A stretch of 35,357 nt of DNA from Pseudomonas avellanae BPIC 631 (lineage in GTDB: Bacteria; Pseudomonadota; Gammaproteobacteria; Pseudomonadales; Pseudomonadaceae): contig NZ_ATDK01000271.1 in assembly GCF_000444135.1 (NCBI RefSeq), positions 1 through 35,357 of the forward strand, read 5' to 3'. A program made the translations under genes and the position numbers. The notes below the pieces were generated by a model. That model did no database searches, was not told the origin of the DNA, and worked only from the letters and a program-made list of their open reading frames with translations. Shown here one piece after another: positions 15,915-24,734 of this stretch; the stretch's first letter is position 1, and every line of letters starts with the position of its first letter.

Positions 15915-16502
15915 ATGTCGACATTAGATGAAGCAGGACGCCGCGAATACTACCGTATCGATGACAGCGTCGCACTGGAAATTAACCCTTTGTCCTCCGC
16001 CGATCAGGCGAGCCAGGACGCCATGCATGACACGTCGACCCTGTTCGACCTGCTCAGCGAACTGCACGTCAGCGAGTTCGAATCACAGCATCTGATGCGC
16101 CAGCTCGACGAGCGCGACCGGGTGCTGAACAGCTTTCTCAAGTCTCTGAGCAAGCGTATCGACCTGCTCGGCGAGGTGGTTGCCCACACTGCATTGGGCA
16201 AGCTGGGGGCACCTCAGCCGGTCAAATTGTCCGAAGGCGGGATTCAATTCAATTCGCAACAAGGTTTTGCAGTGGGCGAGCAGCTGTCGATCAAGATGGT
16301 GCTGATGCCCCAGGCTGCCGGCCTGATGCTGCGCGCCCGAGTCTCGCAGTGCGATGCGCTGGCCGATGGCAATTTCGACATCAGCTCCGACTTCGTCAAC
16401 CTGCCGGACGCCCAGCGTCAGTTGCTCGCGCGCCACGTGCTGCAACGCCAGGCTCAGCATCGGCGGCAGGCTCTGGAACAAGGCCAGCCCTCCGGCAACT
16501 GA
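15915..16502 (+). CDS. PilZ-domain protein with helical insertion
   Basis: This 195-residue protein has an RxxxR motif at its N-terminus ('RREYYRIDD', residues 9-17) and the second cyclic-di-GMP motif far downstream, as 'VKLSEGGIQF' near residue 103. Between them lies a helical stretch of about 80 residues ('ELHVSEFESQHLMRQLDERDRVLNSFLKSLSKRIDLL' in pieces), probably a coiled-coil dimerisation insert. The second motif is LSEGG rather than DxSxxG, so cyclic-di-GMP affinity is uncertain. It is transcribed in the same direction as the following phosphodiesterase gene with a 59-base gap. An orthologue sits between lolC and the GDPD gene in P. aeruginosa as I recall. Confidence 0.82.
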   Translation: MSTLDEAGRREYYRIDDSVALEINPLSSADQASQDAMHDTSTLFDLLSELHVSEFESQHLMRQLDERDRVLNSFLKSLSKRIDLLGEVVAHTALGKLGAPQPVKLSEGGIQFNSQQGFAVGEQLSIKMVLMPQAAGLMLRARVSQCDALADGNFDISSDFVNLPDAQRQLLARHVLQRQAQHRRQALEQGQPSGN

Positions 16503-16561
16503 GCCTGCCCTGACTTTCTCATCTCATACAGCAGTTGGCGCCTTACAGGCCAGGAGTAAAC

Positions 16562-17284
16562 GTGACGCTTATCTACGGCCACCGCGGCGCCAAGGGCGAA
16601 GCACCGGAAAACACCCTGGTCAGCTTCCAGGAATGCCTCAAACACGGCGTGCGCCGTTGTGAACTGGACCTGCACCTGTCACTGGACGGCGAGTTGATGG
16701 TCATTCACGACACGACCCTCAAGCGCACCACCGACCGGCGCGGCAAGGTCAATGAGCATGCCGCCGCCGACCTTGTGACCTATGACGCGCGCAAGGGTGG
16801 CCCCGGCTGGGTCTCGCCCTGCCCGATTCCGCGCCTTGAAGAACTGTTCGAGCAGTGTGACTTCGAGCACTGGCAGTTGGAAGTCAAAAGCGCCTCACGC
16901 ACCCGCGCAGCCAATACCGTGCTGGCGATTCGCGAAATGGTTCAGCGGCATGGTCTGCTCGACAAGGTCACCATCACCTCCAGCTCCCGCGAAGTGCTGC
17001 GCGCCGCTCAGGACCTGACCCCGGACATCTCGCGCGGGCTGGTGGCCGAATACGCCTGGCTCGACCCGTTGAAGGTCGCGCAGAGCTACGGCTGTGAAAT
17101 TCTGGCATTGAACTGGACACTGTGTACCCCGGAGCGCCTGCAGAAAGCACAGCGTCAGGGCCTGCATGTGTCGGTGTGGACAGTCAACGAGCCTGCACTG
17201 ATGCGCAGGCTCGCTGATTTCGGCGTCGACAGCCTGATTACAGACTTTCCCGGTTTGGCCACTGCCACGCTCGGGAATCGCTGA
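16562..17284 (+). CDS. Glycerophosphodiester phosphodiesterase family protein
   Basis: This 240-residue TIM-barrel enzyme is predicted to hydrolyse glycerophosphodiesters to glycerol 3-phosphate and an alcohol. The catalytic histidines and metal ligands are visible: 'GHRGAKGEAPENT' (first His, Arg and Glu), 'CELDLHLSLDGELMVIHD' (Glu, Asp and second His) and 'LEVKS' (Glu). I prefer the GTG at 16562 because CAGGAG lies 6 bases before it and it puts 'TLIYGHRGA' at the N-terminus as in relatives; the TTG at 16535 has no such site. There is no signal peptide, so it is the cytoplasmic (UgpQ-like) type. It converges on sthA. Confidence 0.9.
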   Translation: MTLIYGHRGAKGEAPENTLVSFQECLKHGVRRCELDLHLSLDGELMVIHDTTLKRTTDRRGKVNEHAAADLVTYDARKGGPGWVSPCPIPRLEELFEQCDFEHWQLEVKSASRTRAANTVLAIREMVQRHGLLDKVTITSSSREVLRAAQDLTPDISRGLVAEYAWLDPLKVAQSYGCEILALNWTLCTPERLQKAQRQGLHVSVWTVNEPALMRRLADFGVDSLITDFPGLATATLGNR

Positions 17285-17295
17285 AATCGGTCTCC

Positions 17296-17320
17296 CCGGC
17301 CGGCTCAGGCCGCCGGCCGG
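17296..17320. terminator. GC-rich hairpin between convergent genes
   Basis: CCGGCCGG (17296-17303) repeats at 17313-17320 around a 9-base loop. It lies 12 bases after the phosphodiesterase stop and just before the sthA stop. It lacks a T run immediately after the stem on either strand, so terminator function is tentative. Confidence 0.5.
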
Positions 17321-17326
17321 AGTTGC

Positions 17327-18721
17327 TCAAAAAAGCCGGTTGAGGCCGTCGTAGGCCGCAACCCGGTAGGCTTCGGCCATGGTCGGGTAGTTGAACGTGG
17401 TGTTGACGAAATACTTGATCGTATTGGCTTCGCCCGGTTGGCTCATGATTGCCTGGCCGATGTGCACGATCTCTGACGCCTGGTCACCGAAGCAATGCAC
17501 GCCGAGCACTTCCAGCGTTTCGCGGTGGAACAGAATCTTCAGCATGCCGACCCGTTCACCGGATATCTGCGCACGGGCCATGCCCTTGAAGAATGCCTTG
17601 CCGACTTCGTAGGGCACCTTGGCCTGAGTCAGTTCGTGCTCGTTCTTGCCGATCGAGCTGATCTCGGGAATGGTGTAGATCCCGGTCGGCACGTCGTTGA
17701 CATAGCGCCAGCTGCCGTTGTCGACCATGCTGCCAGCCGCTGAACGACCCTGATCGTACGCAGCGCTGGCCAGGCTAGGCCAGCCGATCACATCACCCGC
17801 GCCATAGACGTTGGAAACACTGGTGCGGTAAGCCTCGTCCACTTCGATCTGACCGCGGCCGTTGGCCTTGAGGCCGATGTTTTCCAGCCCCAGCTTATCG
17901 GTATTGCCGGTACGACCGTTGCACCACAGCAAGGCGTCCGCCTTGATTTTCTTGCCGGACTTGAGGTGCAGAACCACACCGTTATCCAGACCTTCGACCC
18001 GCTCGTATTCCTCGTTGTGGCGAACCATCACGTTGTTGTTGCTGAAGTGATAGCTCAATGCCTGGGAGATTTCCGAATCGAGGAAGCTCAGCAGTTGATC
18101 GCGGTTGTCCACCAGTTCGACCAGAACACCCAAGCCGCTGAAGATCGAGGCATATTCACAGCCGATCACGCCCGCGCCATAGATGATCAGTTTACGTGGG
18201 GTGTGGCCGAGGCTGAGGATGGTGTCGCTGTCGTAGATACGCTTGTGGCTGAAATCGATATCAGCCGGGCGATAAGGGCGTGAGCCGGTGGCGATGATGA
18301 TCTGGTTGGCGACCAGTTTTTCCACCACACCATTAGGGCAGACCACGTTGACACTGGTCTCGTCGGCAAAGCTGCCGGTGCCAAAGAACACATCGACGCG
18401 GTTGCGGGCGTAGTAGCTGGTGCGCGAGGCCACCTGCTTGGAGATGACCATCTCCGCGTTCTTCAACACATCCGGAAACGAAAACCAGCGCGGCTCGCCG
18501 ATGGCCCGGAACATGGGATTGGTGTTGAACTGGATAATCTGTTTGACCGAGTGACGCAGGGCCTTGGACGGAATGGTGCCCAAATGGGTGCAGTTGCCGC
18601 CCACTTCCCGACGGCTGTCGACCATGGCGACTTTGCGCCCCGCCTTGGCGGCGTTCATTGCCGCGCCTTCTCCGGCAGGGCCGGAACCCAGTACTACCAC
18701 GTCGTAGTTGTAGACAGCCAT
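17327..18721 (-). CDS. sthA: Soluble pyridine nucleotide transhydrogenase
   Basis: SthA is an FAD enzyme that moves hydride between NADPH and NAD+, mainly to reoxidise excess NADPH. The 464-residue protein has the FAD Rossmann motif '[18 protein letters not shown]', an NAD(P) motif '[20 protein letters not shown]', and '[15 protein letters not shown]'. In disulfide reductases the redox motif is CxxxxC; here it reads '[15 protein letters not shown]', with Thr in place of the second Cys, the known hallmark of this enzyme. The ATG at 18721 has an AAAGGAG site; the in-frame start at 18760 does not. Monocistronic and convergent with the phosphodiesterase gene. Confidence 0.96.
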   Translation of the reverse strand: MAVYNYDVVVLGSGPAGEGAAMNAAKAGRKVAMVDSRREVGGNCTHLGTIPSKALRHSVKQIIQFNTNPMFRAIGEPRWFSFPDVLKNAEMVISKQVASRTSYYARNRVDVFFGTGSFADETSVNVVCPNGVVEKLVANQIIIATGSRPYRPADIDFSHKRIYDSDTILSLGHTPRKLIIYGAGVIGCEYASIFSGLGVLVELVDNRDQLLSFLDSEISQALSYHFSNNNVMVRHNEEYERVEGLDNGVVLHLKSGKKIKADALLWCNGRTGNTDKLGLENIGLKANGRGQIEVDEAYRTSVSNVYGAGDVIGWPSLASAAYDQGRSAAGSMVDNGSWRYVNDVPTGIYTIPEISSIGKNEHELTQAKVPYEVGKAFFKGMARAQISGERVGMLKILFHRETLEVLGVHCFGDQASEIVHIGQAIMSQPGEANTIKYFVNTTFNYPTMAEAYRVAAYDGLNRLF

Positions 18722-18863
18722 GCGTACTCCTTTAAACAGACCGAGGCGCCACTCTGGCATCTCTGGCTAAATCACGCGGCGCAGTCTAGCGCTGCACCGA
18801 GGCGGCGAACATTAACCCTTGGTCGCGTCGAAGGCCAATTTTTGTCTGTGTGCAGCACAAGAC

Positions 18864-19886
18864 TTACTGCGGGGACCTCACAGCCAGGCGATCAAACGAC
18901 GCGTTGCTGCGAATGATAAAGCGCTTATCGGCACGAATCACAAAAAAAGCAGGGATTTTGTGTTCCTGCGCATAATTCCAGCCCCGCTCCGGGCCGAGAA
19001 TCAACAGCAGCGAAGAGAGACCGTCAGCCATCAGCGCCGAGGGGTGAAGCACCGTGACCGAGGCCAGACCATGATTGACCGGGCTGCCGGTCAACGCGTC
19101 GAGCGTGTCGGAAATATGCCGCCCGTTACCGTCCCTGTAACGACGGTAATCGCCCGAGGTCGACATGGCATTGCCCGTCAGAGGGAACATTTTTTGTGCG
19201 TCGTACCCGTCATCGCTCGGCGCATCGAGGGTTACACGCCAGGGCGAGCCATCGGGCTTGAGCCCGCTGACTTTCAGTTCGCCAGTGGCTTGCACCATGT
19301 AGTCATGCACGCCAAGCGCGTCCATCCGCTCGGTGATACGGTCTACAGCGTAACCGGCGGCGATGCTGTTGAGGTCTACTTGCACAGCAGCGTTCTTGCA
19401 CAACTGCTGCCCGACGATGCGCAGGTTGCGATAGCCCACCAGCGCGCGGGTCCGGGCCAGCTGCCGCACCAGCGGCATCTGTTCAAAAAGCGCATGAGCG
19501 CCCAGCCCCCACAGGTCCATCAGCGGCTTGACGGTCAGGTCGAAAGCACCGTCGCTTTCACGGGACATCTGCTCGCCAACGCCGATCAGGTGCAAAACCG
19601 ACGTGGACATGATCTGGCAGCTGTTGGCTGGCAACGCATTGAAACGTTCGATGTCCGAGTCACTGCGCCAGAGCGACATCTGTTGATCGACGTCAGCCAG
19701 AATGGCTTCGACCTCCGGGCGCATTACCACCGGGTCAGGCTGCCCGGCGCCGCGGACGTACACCACGGAATAGTGACTGCCCATGGTCGGCCCGCCAAAG
19801 CTCTCCAGCTTGCGCTCCTGACCACAGCCGCCACACAGCAGCAACACAAGACACGCTGCAATCCTGTCAACCCCTCGCAAATCCAT
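18864..19886 (-). CDS. apbE: FAD:protein FMN transferase (ApbE)
   Basis: ApbE covalently attaches FMN to Thr or Ser of flavoproteins such as NqrB, NqrC and RnfG, using FAD and Mg2+. I start at 19886 ('MDLRGVDRIAACLVLLLCGGCGQERK'), which yields a 340-residue periplasmic lipoprotein with a plausible lipobox Cys in 'CGGC'. Family motifs are 'TMGSHYSV', 'DLNSIAAGYAVDRI', 'STSGDYRRY' and 'MADGLSSLLLILG' (metal-binding Asp). The usual 'HIIDPRTG' reads 'HISDTLDALTG', a noticeable variation. No Nqr or Rnf genes are in this window, although apbE adjoins nqr in P. aeruginosa as I recall, so its substrate here is unclear. Confidence 0.92.
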   Translation of the reverse strand: MDLRGVDRIAACLVLLLCGGCGQERKLESFGGPTMGSHYSVVYVRGAGQPDPVVMRPEVEAILADVDQQMSLWRSDSDIERFNALPANSCQIMSTSVLHLIGVGEQMSRESDGAFDLTVKPLMDLWGLGAHALFEQMPLVRQLARTRALVGYRNLRIVGQQLCKNAAVQVDLNSIAAGYAVDRITERMDALGVHDYMVQATGELKVSGLKPDGSPWRVTLDAPSDDGYDAQKMFPLTGNAMSTSGDYRRYRDGNGRHISDTLDALTGSPVNHGLASVTVLHPSALMADGLSSLLLILGPERGWNYAQEHKIPAFFVIRADKRFIIRSNASFDRLAVRSPQ

Positions 19887-20282
19887 GCCCCACATTATCA
19901 AAAACACCCAAAGTGGCTCGCCGTCAGTGGCAGATGAAACAGAAAGCTGTCCGTGAAGACTTGCTGGAAATGCACAACACCGACCCGACACAAGGCCGGG
20001 CTGAACACTGAGTGGTCAATGACCTGCGCAGGGTTCCCACACGGTCTGTGTGTCTGCCTGCCTGCACCCGAAAAGTGATGGCTCGACGTATTGAACATTC
20101 TCAAGAATCAAAACCTGTCAAGCGTCTGTTAAGTGATAGCAAATCGTCGAAACGGTTGTTTTTGAGCCCTGTTACACATACTGTTACAAATATGCATTGC
20201 TGGTCGCACACACGTAATGGCGATGCATACGGGATAAAAACGACAACGGACTCCAAGCCGATGAGCCTGAGCGAGTAACTAA
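19887..20282. other. 396-base intergenic region upstream of the MHS transporter
   Basis: No gene is supported here. The stretch contains a direct repeat CTGTTACA at 20169-20176 and 20181-20188 (12-base period), about 100 bases before the transporter, which could bind a dimeric regulator. A short frame starting at the ATG at 20261 ends after five codons. Confidence 0.5.
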
Positions 20283-20351
20283 ATAGCCTCCACAACAAGC
20301 ACAAGCAAGGGCAAAGCGATTTTTCGCGTTGTCAGCGGTAACTTCCTCGAA

Positions 20352-21581
20352 ATGTTCGACTTCATGGTCTACGGCTTTTACGCCACGGCCATTGCCAAGA
20401 CCTTCTTCCCGTCCGACAGCGCATTCGCATCGTTGATGCTGTCGCTGGCGACGTTCGGCGCAGGCTTTTTGATGCGTCCGCTGGGTGCGATATTTCTCGG
20501 TGCCTACATTGACCGTCACGGACGCCGCAAGGGACTGATTATCACCCTTGCCATGATGGCAATGGGCACTCTGTTGATCGCCTGCGTGCCGGGTTACGCC
20601 ACGCTGGGCGTGATTGCACCGCTGCTGGTGCTGCTCGGCCGACTGCTGCAAGGCTTTTCGGCGGGTGTGGAACTGGGTGGTGTTTCGGTCTATCTGGCCG
20701 AAATCTCGACACCGGGCCGCAAAGGCTTTTTTGTAAGCTGGCAGTCCGCCAGCCAGCAAGCCGCCGTGGTATTCGCCGGCTTGCTGGGCGTTGGCCTGAA
20801 CCACTGGCTGAGCCCCGAGCAGATGGGCGAATGGGGCTGGCGCGTGCCGTTTCTGATCGGCTGCCTGATCGTGCCGGCAATCTTCATCATCCGCCGCTCG
20901 CTGGAGGAGTCCCCGGAGTTCGAAGCCCGTACGCATCGCCCCACCTTGCGTGAAGTGGTGCGCTCCATCGGCCAGAACATCGGCCTGGTGATCGGCGGCA
21001 TGGCGCTGGTGGTCATGACCACCGTGACGTTCTACCTGATCACGGCGTACACCCCGACCTTCGGCAAGAACGAGCTGAACCTGACCGACCTTGAAAGCCT
21101 ACTGGTGACGGTCTGCGTCGGCGTGTCCAACTTCATCTGGCTACCGATCATGGGGTCGTTCTCGGACCGCATCGGCCGCAAGCCATTGCTGATTGCAGCC
21201 ACCGTGCTGGCCATCGCCACCGCCTACCCTGCCCTGTCGTGGCTGGTAGCGCACCCAAGCTTCGGCAACCTGCTGATGGTCGAGTTGTGGCTGTCGTTCC
21301 TGTATGGCTCCTACAACGGGGCGATGGTCGTGGCGCTGACCGAGATCATGCCGGTCGACGTTCGCACCACCGGCTTCTCGCTGGCTTACAGCCTGGCAAC
21401 GGCGACCTTCGGTGGCTTTACGCCTGCGGCCTGCACCTACCTGATCCACGAACTGGGCAACAAGGCAGCCCCAGGCATCTGGCTGACCGGCGCCGCCGTG
21501 CTGGGCCTGATTGCGACGCTGGTGCTGTTCCGCAAGGGCGGACAAAAGCTTGAGGCCCCCGGAGCCGCTGCCACCGCTTGA
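20352..21581 (+). CDS. MHS-family MFS transporter, citrate/tricarballylate-proton symporter type
   Basis: This 12-segment MFS transporter of the metabolite:H+ symporter family carries '[21 protein letters not shown]' (the loop 2-3 signature), '[22 protein letters not shown]', '[11 protein letters not shown]' and '[11 protein letters not shown]'. It most resembles CitA/TcuC-type carriers, so citrate or a related tricarboxylate is the likely substrate. The first conventional start is the ATG at 20352, which falls inside transmembrane segment 1 ('[15 protein letters not shown]'). Homology continues in frame upstream to 20283, where the sequence reads ATA GCC before a stop, with no ATG, GTG or TTG between. 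Relatives carry about 20 more residues, so initiation may be altered. No Shine-Dalgarno site precedes 20352. Confidence 0.82.
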   Translation: MFDFMVYGFYATAIAKTFFPSDSAFASLMLSLATFGAGFLMRPLGAIFLGAYIDRHGRRKGLIITLAMMAMGTLLIACVPGYATLGVIAPLLVLLGRLLQGFSAGVELGGVSVYLAEISTPGRKGFFVSWQSASQQAAVVFAGLLGVGLNHWLSPEQMGEWGWRVPFLIGCLIVPAIFIIRRSLEESPEFEARTHRPTLREVVRSIGQNIGLVIGGMALVVMTTVTFYLITAYTPTFGKNELNLTDLESLLVTVCVGVSNFIWLPIMGSFSDRIGRKPLLIAATVLAIATAYPALSWLVAHPSFGNLLMVELWLSFLYGSYNGAMVVALTEIMPVDVRTTGFSLAYSLATATFGGFTPAACTYLIHELGNKAAPGIWLTGAAVLGLIATLVLFRKGGQKLEAPGAAATA

Positions 21582-21617
21582 TTCATCGCGGCAACAGTAA
21601 TCTGCAAAAGGTAAACG

Positions 21618-21660
21618 AAAACCCCGGCCCGAGCTGACCTCGGCCGGGGTTTTGCTTTTT
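21618..21660. terminator. Terminator between convergent transporter genes
   Basis: The stem AAACCCCGGCC / GGCCGGGGTTTT, extended by GAG/CTC around CTGAC, is followed by TTTTGCTTTTT. It serves the MHS gene and, through the A-rich left flank, probably the converging MFS gene too. Confidence 0.87.
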
Positions 21661-22922
21661 CAGACAGCGCGTTTCCAGGGGCGGAAGCTGAGCCAGAGCA
21701 ATACGCCCGGCAATTGCAACGCCACCATCAGGCCCAGCGACCACTGATAGGCCTCAAGCGGATGACCGGCACCCTGCGCCGCAGGCCACAGATTGAGCAC
21801 CACACCCATCAGCCACTGAAGAAAAAACGCCAGCACGAACACCACCAGGTTGAATGACGAACTGACCCTGCCCGCCAGTTCCGGCGACACCGATTGCGCC
21901 ACGATGGCGTAGTTCATGGTCGTCGAGGTGCCGAAGAAGCTGAAGCCCATGGCAATCAGATAAGGCGATACCGGCAAGCCGCTGGCCATCAACACCTGGA
22001 AGCCGATGAAGATGACCATCCCGGTGCCACAGATCATGATCGGCTGTACGCCGAACCTGCGCAGGTAATCGGTGATCGCGCCGAACGTCAGAGACCCCGC
22101 CACCATCGCGACGGCCCCGAACAGCAGCACACTGGCCATCGCGGAATCACTCAGGCCGGCCATGTCGCGCAACCAAGGCCCCATCCACAAAGACAGCACC
22201 GACATGTAGATGGCGTGTGCGAACACCGAGTACAACGCCAGACGCCAGAACGTCCACGACGAGTACAGTTTGCCGACCGCAGCAAACATGTCGCTGTATC
22301 GAGTATTTTTGCTCTCGTAGGCTTTGGGAACGCTGAAATGTATGACCACAGCCACACAAAAAGTCAGCAGCGCCAGAACCAGAAACGCTTCTCGCCAGGT
22401 CAACCAGTTCAGCAACGCATGCAGTGGCGTGGTCGACGCCATGGCGCCCAGCCCGCCAATCGACAGCAGGCACGCGGTGCTCAGCGGCAAACGCTCGACC
22501 GGCAACCAGATGGCACACGCCTTGATCGCACTCATCAGCGAACCCGCCACACCCAGGCCGATCAGACCACGCCCGATCAACAACCCTGTCTCGGTACTGG
22601 AGACACTGAAAATGACCGAACCGGCGACCGCGAACAACATCATCGGCGCCTGCACGCTGCGCGGGCCATAACGGTCGAGCATCACGCCAAGCGGAATCTG
22701 CGCGGCGGCGAAGGTCAGAAAGTACACGCCGGTCAGCAAACCCAGACTGCTGGCGGGCAAGCTCAGGTCAGTTTGCAGATCGACGTAGATCACCGCATTG
22801 ACGGTACGAAACAGGTAGGAAACGAAATGCCCCAGGCCAAAGGGAATGAAAATTGTCAAAAACAGCAGAAAGAAGCTGCTCTTGAGCTTTTGCTGCGAAG
22901 CGTCCATGGCAGAACCGCTCAT
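21660..22922 (-). CDS. MFS transporter of unknown substrate
   Basis: This 420-residue protein has about 12 transmembrane segments. The MFS loop 2-3 signature is 'GVMLDRYGPRSVQ', and 'GRGLIGLGVAGSLMSAIKA' corresponds to segment 4. The second half begins near 'WRLALYSVFAHAIYMSVLSLW', and 'GAITDYLRRFGVQP' is the equivalent loop 8-9. The overall shape recalls the anion or sugar-phosphate porter-like branch, but I cannot assign a substrate. The ATG at 22922 is preceded by GGAGAAAGG. It converges on the MHS transporter, is on the same strand as gap, and is separated from it by a strong terminator, so it has its own promoter within 22923-22996. Confidence 0.83.
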   Translation of the reverse strand: MSGSAMDASQQKLKSSFFLLFLTIFIPFGLGHFVSYLFRTVNAVIYVDLQTDLSLPASSLGLLTGVYFLTFAAAQIPLGVMLDRYGPRSVQAPMMLFAVAGSVIFSVSSTETGLLIGRGLIGLGVAGSLMSAIKACAIWLPVERLPLSTACLLSIGGLGAMASTTPLHALLNWLTWREAFLVLALLTFCVAVVIHFSVPKAYESKNTRYSDMFAAVGKLYSSWTFWRLALYSVFAHAIYMSVLSLWMGPWLRDMAGLSDSAMASVLLFGAVAMVAGSLTFGAITDYLRRFGVQPIMICGTGMVIFIGFQVLMASGLPVSPYLIAMGFSFFGTSTTMNYAIVAQSVSPELAGRVSSSFNLVVFVLAFFLQWLMGVVLNLWPAAQGAGHPLEAYQWSLGLMVALQLPGVLLWLSFRPWKRAV

Positions 22923-22996
22923 CCTTTCTCCACTTCATTATCCATAAGGGCCACAAGAAAAATCGCCTTACAGATTCTCATGGCACGCCACAAAAC

Positions 22997-23040
22997 AAAA
23001 CGGGCCGAACCCTGTTTGCACAGGATTCAGCCCGTTTTTT
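22997..23040. terminator. Strong terminator downstream of gap
   Basis: AAAACGGGC-CGAACCCTG pairs with CAGGATTC-AGCCCGTTTT around TTTGCA. T runs lie on both strands (TTTTTT on plus; TTTTGTTTTG on minus). On the minus strand it lies about 42 bases beyond the gap stop. Confidence 0.88.
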
Positions 23041-23081
23041 ATCGCTGCCCGGTCAGACCGGGCAACGCATGCGCTTGACGC

Positions 23082-24545
23082 TTATTGCGGAAACGCTGGC
23101 GGATTGACGTCTGCCATGTCTTCCATCACGCGAACAACCTGATGGCTGTAACCGAATTCGTTGTCGTACCAGACGTACAGCACAACGCGGTTATCATTGA
23201 CGATGGTGGCTTCGGCATCCACTACACCAGCGTGACGCGAGCCGACGAAGTCGGTGGACACGACTTCCTGCGAGTTCACGAAGTCGATCTGCTTGTGCAG
23301 GTCCGAGTGCAGCGCCATGTAGCGCAGGTACTCGTTCATTTCTTCGCGGGTGGTCGGCTTCTCGAGGTTGAGGTTGAGAATGGCCATGGACACGTTCGGC
23401 GTCGGAACGCGGATTGCGTTGCCGGTCAGCTTGCCGGCCAGCTCAGGCAGAGCCTTGGCAGCTGCAGTGGCAGCACCGGTTTCGGTGATGACCATGTTCA
23501 GCGCGGCGCTGCGGCCACGGCGATCGCCCTTGTGGAAGTTGTCGATCAGGTTCTGGTCGTTGGTGTACGAGTGAACCGTTTCAACGTGACCGTTGGTGAT
23601 GCCGAACTTGTCATTGACCGCCTTGAGCACCGGCACGATGGCGTTGGTGGTGCAGGATGCCGCTGAAACGATCTTGTCGTCGGCGGTGATTTCACCGTGG
23701 TTGATGCCGTGCACGATGTTCTTCAGCTTGCCTTTGCCTGGCGCGGTCAACACCACGCGGTCGATGCCAGGGCACGCCAGATGTTGGCCCAGGCCTTCGG
23801 CGTCACGCCATACACCGGTGTTGTCTACCAGCAGCGCGTCCTTGATACCGTACTGGGTGTAATCCACCTCGGTCGGGTTCTTGGCGTAGATCACCTGAAT
23901 CAGGTTGCCGTTGGCGGTGATGGTGCTGTTGGCTTCGTCGATGGTGATGGTGCCATCGAACGGGCCGTGCACCGAGTCACGACGCAGCAGGCTGGCACGC
24001 TTGACCAGGTCGTTTTCCGCGCCTTTGCGGACCACGATGGCGCGCAGACGCAGGCCCTCGCCACCACCGGTCTTCTCGATCAGGATCCGTGCCAGCAGGC
24101 GACCGATACGACCGAAACCATACAGCACAACATCAGTACCCTTGCGACGGCTGGTGCTCTGCTGACCCACTACACTGGCAAGTTCTTCGCGCACGAACTG
24201 CTCAGGCGTGCGGCCATTGCCTTCGGTCTTGAACTTCACGGCCAGCTTGCCCAGGTCCACCGAAGCGGCACCCAGTTTGAGCTCGCTCATCGCTTTGATA
24301 AGCGGGAACGTTTCATGTACGGACAACTCAACCGCATCGGACTGACGGTGACGCGCAAAGCGGTGGGCTTTGAGAATCGCGATGACTGAACGGTTGATCA
24401 GGCTGCGGCCATAGATCGAACTCACCACATTATTATTGCGGTAGAGCTGACCGATGAGAGGGATCATCGCTTCGGCGAGTGCTTCACGATCAATCCATTC
24501 ACCAAGACACTGGTCGGGCTTCTGAGTCACGGGAACCTTCCACAT
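23082..24545 (-). CDS. gap: Glyceraldehyde-3-phosphate dehydrogenase, long form
   Basis: The 487 residues include a full GAPDH from about 135 onward: NAD(P)-binding 'LYGFGRIGRLLAR', the catalytic Cys298 in 'SAASCTTNAIVP' and His325 in 'ETVHSYTNDQ', ending in 'WYDNEFGYSHQVVRVM'. Residues 1-135 form a helical extension absent from the classical 335-residue enzyme, known from a Pseudomonas subfamily located next to mfd. An alternative GTG start at 24530 has GGAAGG five bases before it and would shorten the protein by five residues. The direction of flux (glycolytic or gluconeogenic) and coenzyme preference cannot be read here. It is divergent from mfd. Confidence 0.92.
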   Translation of the reverse strand: MWKVPVTQKPDQCLGEWIDREALAEAMIPLIGQLYRNNNVVSSIYGRSLINRSVIAILKAHRFARHRQSDAVELSVHETFPLIKAMSELKLGAASVDLGKLAVKFKTEGNGRTPEQFVREELASVVGQQSTSRRKGTDVVLYGFGRIGRLLARILIEKTGGGEGLRLRAIVVRKGAENDLVKRASLLRRDSVHGPFDGTITIDEANSTITANGNLIQVIYAKNPTEVDYTQYGIKDALLVDNTGVWRDAEGLGQHLACPGIDRVVLTAPGKGKLKNIVHGINHGEITADDKIVSAASCTTNAIVPVLKAVNDKFGITNGHVETVHSYTNDQNLIDNFHKGDRRGRSAALNMVITETGAATAAAKALPELAGKLTGNAIRVPTPNVSMAILNLNLEKPTTREEMNEYLRYMALHSDLHKQIDFVNSQEVVSTDFVGSRHAGVVDAEATIVNDNRVVLYVWYDNEFGYSHQVVRVMEDMADVNPPAFPQ

Positions 24546-24734
24546 GTAGGGGCTGAAAAAAGGGGCTACATTATGACCGCGCCAGTGTTTATGAGCAATG
24601 CGCGGCTGTCAGATCATCCGGCACTACATAATTTTTGCCCGTAAATACGTGGTAATACTGCGGAAAACTGACAGCCACCACCTTCCCCCGTTACAATCGC
24701 CGCCCCTGTCGCAACGCCTGGAGCCTGACCTTCC

